This document shows positions 1 through 6,880 of a stretch of DNA of 8,473 nt, piece by piece. The translations under genes were made by a program, and so were the position numbers. The notes beneath the pieces are model-generated. The model was not told the origin of the DNA and made no database searches. It saw only the letters and a list, made by a program, of their open reading frames with translations. The stretch lies in assembly GCF_934772795.1 (NCBI RefSeq), contig NZ_CAKVMR010000085.1:1-8473 (forward strand), given 5' to 3'. This stretch comes from an uncultured Holdemanella sp. (GTDB lineage Bacteria > Bacillota_I > Bacilli_A > Erysipelotrichales > Erysipelotrichaceae). Within the stretch, counting starts at the first letter, position 1. Each line of letters starts with the position of its first letter.

Positions 1-71
1 ACAAATTGTGACAATTCGACAGTTTTTCACATACCGCATTCCCCTGTTCCGAAACCAAAATCTTAATATAT

Positions 72-98
72 AAAAAAACTAGACCGAACGGCCTAGTT
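72..98 (-). terminator. Intrinsic terminator after divIC-like gene
   Basis: Read on the minus strand, a stem of AACTAG, a G-U pair and CC closes over a GTTC loop and is followed at once by seven T residues (78-72) and more AT-rich sequence. The stem begins inside the TAA stop codon of the divIC-like gene (97-99), so the gene's last bases are part of the terminator. On the plus strand the hairpin is followed only by a short broken T tract (AGTCTTT), so it would be weaker in that direction. It is the likely end of the leftward flippase-mnmG-divIC transcript. Confidence 0.8.
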
Positions 99-387
99 AG
101 TCTTTACTTGGAAATTTAAATACTTGCTCCCCCTCTTTTGTCACTAAGTATTTTCCACGCGCAATATATTCAACATAATCTGGATTTGTCAGATTCTGTT
201 TTGCCTTCTCCAATTCTTTCTTTTTAGAAGACAATTCCTTTTTCTCTTTTTTCTTTTGAACAATGCTCGACTTTAACTCATGCGTCATTGACAATTGCTG
301 CAAACCACCCATGATTAAAAAGCCAGACATAACCAGCATTGCGATATATACAAAGAAATGTTGAACTTTATTTCGTTTTCCCTTCAT
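97..387 (-). CDS. divIC: DivIC/FtsB-like septum formation protein
   Basis: A 96-residue bitopic membrane protein of the FtsB/DivIC family. In this family the proteins form a complex with FtsL-type partners at the septum and help activate septal peptidoglycan synthesis. The layout is typical: a short basic N-terminus (MKGKRNK), one hydrophobic segment at about residues 10-30, a Lys/Glu-rich coiled coil at about 35-66, then the conserved end block with YIARGKYLVTKEGE and VFKFP (residues 74-93). Length is normal for the family. The ATG at 387 is preceded by AGGGGA seven bases upstream, which supports this start. It is the last gene of the leftward block, 53 bases after mnmG, and is followed directly by a terminator. 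The family call rests on architecture and the end block; DivIC rather than another FtsB-like paralogue is inferred from the Bacillota setting. Confidence 0.82.
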   Translation of the reverse strand: MKGKRNKVQHFFVYIAMLVMSGFLIMGGLQQLSMTHELKSSIVQKKKEKKELSSKKKELEKAKQNLTNPDYVEYIARGKYLVTKEGEQVFKFPSKD

Positions 388-404
388 ATTTTTATCCCCT
401 TTTA

Positions 405-439
405 ACTATATCATATAATTGAAAACGATTTCAATGCAA
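405..439 (-). promoter_or_regulatory. Candidate promoter before divIC-like gene
   Basis: The 53-base gap between mnmG and the divIC-like gene holds two overlapping minus-strand options. One is TTGCAT (439-434), 18 bases, TATGAT (415-410). The other is TTGAAA (434-429), 18 bases, TATAGT (410-405). The first leaves a leader that still carries the AGGGGA ribosome site (400-395); the second would start transcription within or after it. The gene may also simply be read from the upstream promoter, since no clear terminator separates it from mnmG. AT-rich DNA gives such matches by chance, so confidence is low. Confidence 0.3.
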
Positions 440-440
440 A

Positions 441-2288
441 TTATTTCACACGCATAGCTAAAATCGCAATATCACTCGGATTTATACCAGAAATACGACT
501 CGCCTGTCCCAAAGTTAAAGGCTTGATAGCTGTTAATTTTTGTCTTGCCTCCAAAGATAAATTATCCATATTTTCATAATCCAAATCTGCAGGAAGCTTC
601 ATCTTTTCCATCTGCTGCAAATGCTTCGCATCACGCTTTGCCTTCGCAATATAACCTGCATACTTGGTTTGGATCTCAATCTGCTCATTGATTTGGTCTT
701 CATAATTCAATCCAGTATATTTTTCTAAGCCCTTAACTGTAATTTTTGGACGCTTGATCAAATCCAATGCACTACATCCATGTGCCAACGGTTCAAAGCC
801 TAAACTTTCAAGATATTCATTGACTTCACTATTTGGTTTAATATGAGCATTTGAAAGTTCTTCTCGAGCAACTTCAATATCATCCATCTTCTTTTTAAAT
901 GCATCATATCTTTCTTGTGAAACCAATCCAATTTCATAACCCTTTTCAAGCAATCTTTGATCCGCATTATCATGACGCAACAATAAACGATATTCCGCTC
1001 TTGAAGTTAATAAACGATATGGTTCTTTAGTTCCTTTTGTACATAAATCATCTAACATGACACCAATATAAGCTTCATCACGACGAAGAACCAATGGTTC
1101 TTTACCATCTACTTTCAATGCCGCATTTGCCCCAGCCATCAATCCTTGACCAGCCGCTTCTTCATATCCACTCGTACCATTGACCTGACCTGCTGTAAAT
1201 AAATTCTCAACAATTTTATTTTCCATATTTGGCTTCATCTGAAGTGGATCAATCGCATCATATTCAATCGCATACGCATATTTTTCAATCACGCAATTTT
1301 CAAGACCAGGCAAAGAATGAACCATCTTTTCCTGTACATCAATCGGCATTGATGTGGAGAATCCCTGAATGTAAATTGTATCTAATTCTTTAGATTCAGG
1401 CTCTAAGAAAAGCTGATGTCTTTCTTTATCCGCAAAACGCACCAATTTATCTTCAATACTCGGACAATAACGAGGCCCTACCCCTTTTACTAAACCAGAA
1501 TACATGGCAGAATCATGCAAATGTGTATGTATGATTTCATGCGTTTCTGGCTGTGTATAAATCAAATGACAAATCTCTTGTTTTTCGAAAGGTAATACAT
1601 CCTCTTGTTTTGTTGTCTCACTAAAACGCAAAAATTGATTTGTCCCTGGCTGAGGTTCTGCCTTAGTAAAATCAATTGTATCCATTTTGATACGAGGTGG
1701 TGTACCCGTCTTTAAACGGAAAGTTTTAATTCCTGCCTCACGCAATGATTCTGACAACGTATTGACCGTCCTTTGATTTTCTGGTCCTGAAACAGTGGAA
1801 GTGTGACCTCTTAAAACATTACTTGTCATATAAGTACCTGTCGTCAAGACAACTGTCTTACTTTCAATAAATGTTCCATCTTCTAACTCAACACCACAAG
1901 CTTTTCCATCCTTGATCACAACAATCTTACATGCTGCCTCAATAATATCTAAATTTTCCTGTTCTTCTAATGCCTTTTTCATAAAACGTTTGTAGGCAAT
2001 CTTATCGCTTTGAACACGCAAACTCCAGACTCCAGGCCCTTTTGTCGTATTCAACATCTTAAACTGTAAAGCCGTTTTATCAGCCGCAACAGGCATCATA
2101 CCACCCAAGGCATCAATTTCTCGAACTACGATTCCTTTTGCCGGTCCACCCACGCTAGGATTGCATGGCATCGAACCGATCATATCTTTACTTAAAGTAA
2201 CAATAGCCGTTTTTTTATTCATACGACTTGCAGCTAAACAAGCCTCAATTCCGGCATGTCCAGCTCCAACAACTACTACATCATACAT
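441..2288 (-). CDS. mnmG: tRNA U34 carboxymethylaminomethyl enzyme MnmG (GidA)
   Basis: The FAD-binding subunit of the MnmE-MnmG complex, which installs the carboxymethylaminomethyl group on wobble uridine 34 of certain tRNAs in the cytoplasm. The call is firm. A Rossmann FAD motif GAGHAG lies near the N-terminus (about residues 8-13). Both family signatures are present: GPRYCPSIEDK (about 271-281) and AGQVNGTSGYEEAAGQG (about 366-382). The cysteines of MPCNPSVGG (about 42) and RYCPS (about 275), known to matter in this family, are kept. At 615 residues it is full length. The ATG at 2288 is preferred because the family normally starts with MYDV-type residues just before the FAD motif. A GTG at 2297 would add three residues and overlap the flippase gene. 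The ATG lies one base after the flippase stop (TAA-A-ATG), with only a weak GGGTG ribosome site, so translational coupling is likely. The partner gene mnmE is not in this window. Confidence 0.97.
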   Translation of the reverse strand: MYDVVVVGAGHAGIEACLAASRMNKKTAIVTLSKDMIGSMPCNPSVGGPAKGIVVREIDALGGMMPVAADKTALQFKMLNTTKGPGVWSLRVQSDKIAYKRFMKKALEEQENLDIIEAACKIVVIKDGKACGVELEDGTFIESKTVVLTTGTYMTSNVLRGHTSTVSGPENQRTVNTLSESLREAGIKTFRLKTGTPPRIKMDTIDFTKAEPQPGTNQFLRFSETTKQEDVLPFEKQEICHLIYTQPETHEIIHTHLHDSAMYSGLVKGVGPRYCPSIEDKLVRFADKERHQLFLEPESKELDTIYIQGFSTSMPIDVQEKMVHSLPGLENCVIEKYAYAIEYDAIDPLQMKPNMENKIVENLFTAGQVNGTSGYEEAAGQGLMAGANAALKVDGKEPLVLRRDEAYIGVMLDDLCTKGTKEPYRLLTSRAEYRLLLRHDNADQRLLEKGYEIGLVSQERYDAFKKKMDDIEVAREELSNAHIKPNSEVNEYLESLGFEPLAHGCSALDLIKRPKITVKGLEKYTGLNYEDQINEQIEIQTKYAGYIAKAKRDAKHLQQMEKMKLPADLDYENMDNLSLEARQKLTAIKPLTLGQASRISGINPSDIAILAMRVK

Positions 2289-2289
2289 T

Positions 2290-3897
2290 TTATACACCCG
2301 ATTTCTTTCTTAGTTGAAAATGAAAAATACTTTGTGGAACTTTTAAATACAAAGTAACTACCACATATACAATTACACTTAATAATCCATTTAAACACAT
2401 CTTGAACAGACATGAAAGCTTTGATCCTTCAACACCATACAATCCAATTTTTGATAGAAGAATTGAAGTAATCCATAATGCGAGTAATCCAATCAAAATA
2501 CGTACTACGATAATTAAAGTTTTACGATATGAAATCTTATATACATCTTGAATCTCTTTTAAGTTTTTATAAATGATATATCCTGTACCAATAAAACTTG
2601 AAATAACAGCACCCGCAATACCCATGATCCATACAAACGGAATCAAAAGAACACCTTTGATCAATACACCAATGGCCAAATTTTTTAATACATTTTTTCT
2701 TAATTCCAAAGAAACCATTAAATTGGTAACTAATGGAGCTAATGTAGACAAGAAACCTTCCAAAGACATCCATTGTACAACGAATGTACATAATTCCAAG
2801 TTTTCAGAATAATATAATGTGTAATTCAATGGTCCTGCATACGCAAAAATACAAAACGATACAGGAATGGCTACATATAAAACTACGTTGATACTATCCA
2901 ATACATTTTTCTTAACCAACTTATAATTTTTCTTTGATAAAGCCTCGGAAATATGTGGAATGATCGCTGTCGCAAAACCTGGACCTAAAATCATTGGAAT
3001 CGCATTTAATTTACCTGCCACATAGTTTGATGCAGAAATGACAGTCGTTGTATCTTTGGCATTATAATGCATCTTTAATCCTGTAGGAAGCAAGAAACCA
3101 TTAAATACCTGGTCAATATTCCCTAAAATCGCAACCACTAAATAAGGAATGGCTAAGACAAGAATTTCTCTGAAGATCTTCTTAGCTGAATGCGAACGTG
3201 TCGTTTGTCTTTGTGCCATTTCATCCACTACACATTGGTGTTTACGATCAAAATACGCAAATTGAGCAATCGCCGCAATCGTTGCCACAGAAGTTGACAT
3301 AACCGCCGCATATAATGCATACTTTTTATCCCACCCAAACGCATACACTACAAGGCATGCTGCACTTAGTAAAAACGCAACTCGAAATACTTGTTCGAAA
3401 GCTTGTGAAAAAGCATATTCTTCCATTTCTTTTAAGCCTTGATAATATCCTCGAAAAGCAGACAATACAGGAACAAGGAAAATTGCCAAAGATAATATTT
3501 TCAAACAATTTGCCATGATATCGGCATTTTTGGCAACCATGGCTGGTGCAATCACATTCGATAATGTAAATAATAGAATCATGCCGACAAATCCCGTTAA
3601 GCCTAAAATCGCAAAAGCTATTTTCTTTACTAAAATAACACTTTTCGCATCTTCTAACGCAATATATCGTGCTACAAGTGTGGCCACCGCAAATGGGACT
3701 CCCGATTGAAATATCGTCAATAAATACGCATATATATTATAAGATTGCGCATAAACAGACTGATACGCTTCCGACTGAAGTATATATGAAAATGGAATTG
3801 TATAAGCCAATCCAATTAGTTTTGATACAAATAGACCGCCCGTTCCTATCAGGCCGCCCACAATAATCGACTTTTTAGCCGCTGAAGATTTCGACAT
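2290..3897 (-). CDS. MurJ/YtgP/SpoVB-type lipid-linked oligosaccharide flippase
   Basis: A 535-residue polytopic membrane protein of the MOP/MATE-like exporter superfamily, in the branch that includes B. subtilis MurJ (YtgP) and SpoVB. These proteins are thought to move lipid-linked cell-wall or polysaccharide precursors across the membrane. By eye it has about 14 hydrophobic segments, starting at residues 11-31, with the last at about 500-518. The block FRGYYQGLKEMEEYAFSQAFEQ (residues 148-169, with FRGYYQG and EQ diagnostic) is typical of the YtgP/SpoVB branch. A charged loop lies at about 216-243. The start at 3897 is supported by GGGGGT about ten bases upstream and by the extended -10 promoter just before it. 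It is the first gene of the leftward block and is followed one base later by mnmG. Whether it is the essential lipid II flippase or a paralogue cannot be told from sequence, so no symbol is given. Confidence 0.88.
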   Translation of the reverse strand: MSKSSAAKKSIIVGGLIGTGGLFVSKLIGLAYTIPFSYILQSEAYQSVYAQSYNIYAYLLTIFQSGVPFAVATLVARYIALEDAKSVILVKKIAFAILGLTGFVGMILLFTLSNVIAPAMVAKNADIMANCLKILSLAIFLVPVLSAFRGYYQGLKEMEEYAFSQAFEQVFRVAFLLSAACLVVYAFGWDKKYALYAAVMSTSVATIAAIAQFAYFDRKHQCVVDEMAQRQTTRSHSAKKIFREILVLAIPYLVVAILGNIDQVFNGFLLPTGLKMHYNAKDTTTVISASNYVAGKLNAIPMILGPGFATAIIPHISEALSKKNYKLVKKNVLDSINVVLYVAIPVSFCIFAYAGPLNYTLYYSENLELCTFVVQWMSLEGFLSTLAPLVTNLMVSLELRKNVLKNLAIGVLIKGVLLIPFVWIMGIAGAVISSFIGTGYIIYKNLKEIQDVYKISYRKTLIIVVRILIGLLALWITSILLSKIGLYGVEGSKLSCLFKMCLNGLLSVIVYVVVTLYLKVPQSIFHFQLRKKSGV

Positions 3898-3921
3898 AGA
3901 ATAAATACCCCCAATTTCATA

Positions 3922-3950
3922 ATTATAACATACATCCTTAAAAGTATTAT
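3922..3950 (-). promoter_or_regulatory. Extended -10 promoter for flippase-mnmG block
   Basis: On the minus strand a perfect TATAAT (3927-3922) is preceded by TGT, giving the extended -10 form TGnTATAAT. The region 17 bases upstream (3950-3945, ATAATA) is a poor -35, as is common when the extended -10 is present. The predicted start, near 3915, leaves a leader of about 18 bases that carries the GGGGGT ribosome site. Confidence 0.7.
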
Positions 3951-3976
3951 GATTTTTTACACATTAAGAGTATAGT
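3945..3976 (+). promoter_or_regulatory. Candidate promoter region for nnr
   Basis: The nnr gene needs its own rightward promoter because its upstream neighbour runs the other way. Two -10-like hexamers are visible: TATTAT (3945-3950), with a weak TTATAA 16 bases upstream, and TATAGT (3971-3976), with a weak TTATGA 18 bases upstream. The first gives a leader of about 40 bases; the second would start transcription almost at the AAGGAG ribosome site (3983-3988). The sequence does not decide between them. Confidence 0.35.
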
Positions 3977-3997
3977 AAAGATAAGGAGTGTGAGAAT

Positions 3998-5494
3998 ATG
4001 TATCCAGCCTATATACATACGCAAACGACGGCTCGAAACATTGATCATGCAGCCATCAAAACATACCAAATTCCTAGCTTGATTTTGATGGAACATGCAG
4101 CTATAAAATCAGCCGAAATCATTGAACAAATCGCAAATACTAACCAATCTATCTGCATTCTTTGTGGCCCTGGAAATAATGGTGCCGATGGACTTGCAAT
4201 CGCAAGACTTCTACAGCCTAAATATCCAAATCTATATGTGGTGGTTCCAGAAATTAAAAAGATGTCGGATGAAGAAAAAATTCAATTTCAAATGATACAG
4301 AATTTTAAGATTCCATTCAGCCAAAATCTTCCTAATGTCACTTATGACATTTACATTGATTGCCTTTTTGGCAACGGACTATCTAGAGATATTACTGGAT
4401 TTTATAAAACGATGATTCAAACTGTGAATACATCCCATTCAACCATCATCAGTATTGATATGCCTAGCGGCATTGATTCCACTATGGGAAATGTTCTTGG
4501 ATGCGCCATTCATGCCGATTATACAATTAGTTTAGATTGCTACAAACAAGGACAATGGCTAAATGAAGGAAAAAATCATTGCGGTAAATTATACCTTGTA
4601 GATATTGGAATCCCTCAGATTCTTCATCAAAAATGCATGGACAAAATCAAAGTATTAAATGAAGAGGATATTCATCTTCCAAATCGTCCATTGAATGCGC
4701 ATAAGTCAACTTTTGGAAAAGCCCTAATGATTGGTGGAAGTCAAAACATGCATGGTGCGATCCATATGGCAAGTTTGAGTGCTTATAAAAGTGGTATTGG
4801 AACTCTTACTCTGATGGTTCCTGAATGTATTTCTAATATTCTTGCAATCAAGTCTGATTTTTATATGCTTCTTCAATGTGCCGATCGCAATGGTATCTTT
4901 AGCTCTAAAGCCATTGAATTGTTGAAACAAAATATAAATAATTATTCTATTGTTTCCATTGGAAATGGCATGCAAAAAAACAATATTACTGTTGCTTTAG
5001 TGGAACAAGCCTTAAAGAGTGATAAAAAAATAGTACTTGATGCCGATGCATTATGGGCTGCTCAAAAAAACATTGATTTATTAAAACGAAATGAAACTAC
5101 AATTTTAACTCCGCATATTAAAGAAATGTCCGATTTAACAGGTATAAATGTTTCCACCATTTTATCAAACCCATTTGAAGTAGCTCGTGACTTTTCAAAA
5201 GAATATCCAAGCTGTGTACTAATACTAAAATCAAGTCAAACCTATATTGCCCATCAAGGCAATGTCTATGTTTTAGATGCACAAAATGCAGGTCTGGCAA
5301 AAGGCGGAAGCGGAGATATTTTATGTGGTATTGTCGTTGCGATGCTTGGACAGTGCAAAGATAGTTTACAAGCTGCTCTATGTGCTACCTATATTCATTC
5401 GCAAAGTGCCAAACTTGATATAGATTCGGCAAGTTTTATGCCAGAAGATATTATCAACAACATTCCAAATGTACTAAAAAGGCTGAGATCTTAA
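3998..5494 (+). CDS. nnr: Bifunctional NAD(P)H-hydrate epimerase/dehydratase
   Basis: A metabolite-repair enzyme for damaged NADH and NADPH. The N-terminal YjeF_N domain interconverts the R and S hydrates. The C-terminal ribokinase-like domain dehydrates the S form using ADP or ATP. Epimerase domain (about residues 1-215): CGPGNNGADG at 56-65, an Asp in DCLFGNG (121), and SIDMPSGID (152-160). Dehydratase domain (about 225-498): HKSTFGKALMIGGS at 235-248, LTPHIKEMSDLTG at 370-382, and AKGGSGD at 434-440, whose Asp440 is the expected catalytic residue. Both halves look intact, and 498 residues is the normal length for the fused form. The ATG at 3998 has a clear AAGGAG nine bases upstream. The gene is the only rightward one here and appears monocistronic. 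Its last codons run into the hairpin shared with the convergent phosphorylase gene, and the two stop codons overlap by four bases. Confidence 0.95.
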   Translation: MYPAYIHTQTTARNIDHAAIKTYQIPSLILMEHAAIKSAEIIEQIANTNQSICILCGPGNNGADGLAIARLLQPKYPNLYVVVPEIKKMSDEEKIQFQMIQNFKIPFSQNLPNVTYDIYIDCLFGNGLSRDITGFYKTMIQTVNTSHSTIISIDMPSGIDSTMGNVLGCAIHADYTISLDCYKQGQWLNEGKNHCGKLYLVDIGIPQILHQKCMDKIKVLNEEDIHLPNRPLNAHKSTFGKALMIGGSQNMHGAIHMASLSAYKSGIGTLTLMVPECISNILAIKSDFYMLLQCADRNGIFSSKAIELLKQNINNYSIVSIGNGMQKNNITVALVEQALKSDKKIVLDADALWAAQKNIDLLKRNETTILTPHIKEMSDLTGINVSTILSNPFEVARDFSKEYPSCVLILKSSQTYIAHQGNVYVLDAQNAGLAKGGSGDILCGIVVAMLGQCKDSLQAALCATYIHSQSAKLDIDSASFMPEDIINNIPNVLKRLRS

Positions 5495-5515
5495 TGATTC
5501 TCAGCCTCGTCTTTT
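5476..5515. terminator. Bidirectional terminator overlapping both stop codons
   Basis: A perfect 9-bp inverted repeat, AGGCTGAGA (5480-5488) and TCTCAGCCT (5499-5507), closes a 10-base loop. Rightward it is followed by CGTCTTTTTCT; leftward the stem runs straight into TTTTT. It can therefore stop transcripts from both nnr and the phosphorylase operon. The stop codons of both genes lie in the loop (5491-5494), so the stem arms encode the last residues of both proteins. Confidence 0.85.
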
Positions 5516-6276
5516 TCTATTAAATTTTTCAATGTTAAAACAGCACATTCCATCAATGGTTTTAAATCATGATTCTGTGTATTGGTTAATCCTGCTTTTT
5601 CTCTTTCCTGATTCGCTAAGCACAAGAACATAGCTCCACTACGAACGTGACGCGTTTGTCCTACGATAAACACTGTACTTGATTCCATTTCAGATGCTAA
5701 ACAATCTAGTTTACAATACGCATCCCATTTGTTTTGTAACTCTTGATAAACTGGCATTGTTTCAGGTGCATGCTGACCAAAGAAAGAATCCTTACTTTGA
5801 ACAACACCAACATGATAAGAAAGGCCAAGTTTTCTAGCACTTTCTACTTGAGCACTTAAAACATCAAAATGACAAACTGCCGGAAATTCAATAGGTGCAT
5901 ATTCACGTGTTGTACCTTCTTGGCGAATAGCACCACTGGCAATCACAATATCTCCACCTAAAACATCAAGTCGCATACCTCCACAAGTACCTACACGTAA
6001 GAATGTATGACAACCGAGTTGTACAAGCTCTTCCATTGCGATTGCAGTACTAGCTCCACCAATACCGGTAGAAACCACGCTGCACAAAACCCCATTTATA
6101 TATCCTGAATATGTAACATATTCACGGTTATCCGCAACAAAATAGGCATCATCTAAATAAGCTGCGATATCCTTTACTCTTTTAGGATCTCCCGTCAAAA
6201 TGACATAATCCCCAACATCACTTTCCTCTAATTGAGTATGATATTGTTTATTTGAACCCTCTGTATAATCAATCAT
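5491..6276 (-). CDS. udp: Uridine phosphorylase family nucleoside phosphorylase
   Basis: A 261-residue cytosolic enzyme of the PNP/UDP phosphorylase superfamily, which splits nucleosides with phosphate into base and ribose-1-phosphate. It follows E. coli uridine phosphorylase along its length: His13, GDPKR (29-33), Arg51, STGIGG (69-74), FLRVGT (92-97, with the phosphate-binding Arg94 and Thr97), PIEFPAV (128-134), and SEMES (195-199) with the ribose-binding Glu-Met-Glu. The base-specificity loop differs. Where the E. coli enzyme has GQER, with Gln166 and Arg168 holding uracil, this one has GQHAPETMP (167-175). The Gln is kept (168) but the Arg position is Ala170. The substrate may therefore be uridine or a related nucleoside. 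The ATG at 6276 has AGGA six bases upstream, overlapping the TAG stop of the preceding gene. It is the last gene of the DUF1846 operon and ends in the shared terminator. Confidence 0.87.
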   Translation of the reverse strand: MIDYTEGSNKQYHTQLEESDVGDYVILTGDPKRVKDIAAYLDDAYFVADNREYVTYSGYINGVLCSVVSTGIGGASTAIAMEELVQLGCHTFLRVGTCGGMRLDVLGGDIVIASGAIRQEGTTREYAPIEFPAVCHFDVLSAQVESARKLGLSYHVGVVQSKDSFFGQHAPETMPVYQELQNKWDAYCKLDCLASEMESSTVFIVGQTRHVRSGAMFLCLANQEREKAGLTNTQNHDLKPLMECAVLTLKNLIEKDEAENH

Positions 6277-6284
6277 AGTATGTC

Positions 6285-6584
6285 CTAGAAAGATTGGAAT
6301 TGTAAGTAGTAAACATTTGGATGAAACATTGTCGTATTAAAGCTATAAGCCTGACAATCATCGCTTTCTCCATCCCAGTCATTATTCAATTTTGATAATA
6401 AATCATCAATTTCATCTTCACTCAAATCACTTGTCGCATAAAATTCCATGCAACCAGCTAAACTTGGCTGTAAACGACTTGGAGAATAAGACATCTTTGC
6501 GCAAATTTCATTCAATGCATTTTGAACAACTTCAACAACCGCATCATCTTCTTTGTCTACAACAACATGCAATCTTATCTTCAT
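6285..6584 (-). CDS. Small acidic protein of unknown function
   Basis: A 99-residue protein I do not recognise. It is soluble by appearance, with no signal peptide or membrane segment. By eye it alternates strands and helices: a strand KIRLHVVVD (2-10), an amphipathic helix at about 13-31, a strand around GCMEFYAT (44-51), an acidic helix DEIDDLLSKLNN (56-67), and two final strands, CQAYSF (77-82) and VYYLQF (91-96). This would suit a small alpha/beta domain. The segment from 53 to 76 is rich in Asp and Glu. That it is a real gene is supported by an AGGTG ribosome site eight bases before the ATG, a one-base TAATG overlap with the gene before it, and an eight-base gap to the phosphorylase gene. 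Position suggests co-production with the DUF1846 protein and the phosphorylase. No function is claimed. Confidence 0.8.
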   Translation of the reverse strand: MKIRLHVVVDKEDDAVVEVVQNALNEICAKMSYSPSRLQPSLAGCMEFYATSDLSEDEIDDLLSKLNNDWDGESDDCQAYSFNTTMFHPNVYYLQFQSF

Positions 6585-6871
6585 TATGCGTTCACCTGAT
6601 CTACTACGTAATTACATAATTTTTTTAAGTTTGTATCATTAGATAAAGTTATAACTTTCCCCAAACTTAAGTTTAATGCGGCAATGACAGGCTCGTTGTT
6701 TTCCATCAATACATTTAAAGTACCTGTAGTATTTTCATAATACACATCAAATAAATAGCTTACTTTTCCATTTTCTTCTTTCTTTTCTCTTAAATCAAAA
6801 TGGAAAGCATCCTTATTTTTTAAAATAATACGAACAGCTCCTGCTCCAGAGCTAGGAATTGATTTTGCCAT
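6584..6871 (-). CDS. Small protein of unknown function, DUF1846 operon
   Basis: A 95-residue protein I do not recognise. It starts MAKSIPSSGAGAVRI, followed by mainly strand-forming stretches: VRIILKN (13-19), AFHFDLRE (22-29), VSYLFDVYYEN (37-47), TLNVLMEN (51-58) and KVITLS (72-77). A short helix LKKLCNYVVDQV (82-93) ends the protein. No signal peptide or membrane segment is seen, so it is probably cytosolic. The start at 6871 is very secure: a perfect AGGAGG lies five bases before the ATG and includes the TAG stop of the DUF1846 gene. Its own stop shares one base with the next start codon. The tight spacing on both sides implies coupled translation with its neighbours. No known domain is assigned. 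Confidence 0.82.
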   Translation of the reverse strand: MAKSIPSSGAGAVRIILKNKDAFHFDLREKKEENGKVSYLFDVYYENTTGTLNVLMENNEPVIAALNLSLGKVITLSNDTNLKKLCNYVVDQVNA

Positions 6872-6880
6872 AGAAACCTC

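Noticed and set aside
1..60. On the minus strand, ACAGGGGAATGCGG followed by a GTGAAA-like stretch recalls part of a cobalamin riboswitch.
   Set aside because: The conserved pairing partners and the full core are not visible, and the stretch is cut by the window edge; the resemblance is too thin.
1..73. Possible C-terminal end of a rightward gene (frame 1 stops at 64-66; frame 2 stops at 71-73).
   Set aside because: Two plus-strand frames and at least one minus-strand frame stay open over this short edge, and none of the short peptides is recognisable, so no gene can be assigned.
2289..2297. GTG at 2297 as the mnmG start.
   Set aside because: It adds only three residues that the family normally lacks and overlaps the flippase gene; the ATG at 2288 fits the conserved N-terminus better, though both are possible.
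2567..3866. Several open frames of 60-79 codons inside the flippase gene on both strands.
   Set aside because: They overlap a well supported membrane-protein gene, show no family motifs and lack convincing ribosome sites.
4724..5300. Two minus-strand open frames inside nnr.
   Set aside because: They lie opposite conserved nnr motifs and look like shadow frames without start signals.
6392..6619. Plus-strand open frame of 75 codons opposite the small acidic protein gene.
   Set aside because: The minus-strand gene has coupled starts and ribosome sites; the opposite frame has an unlikely His/Gln/Leu-rich composition.
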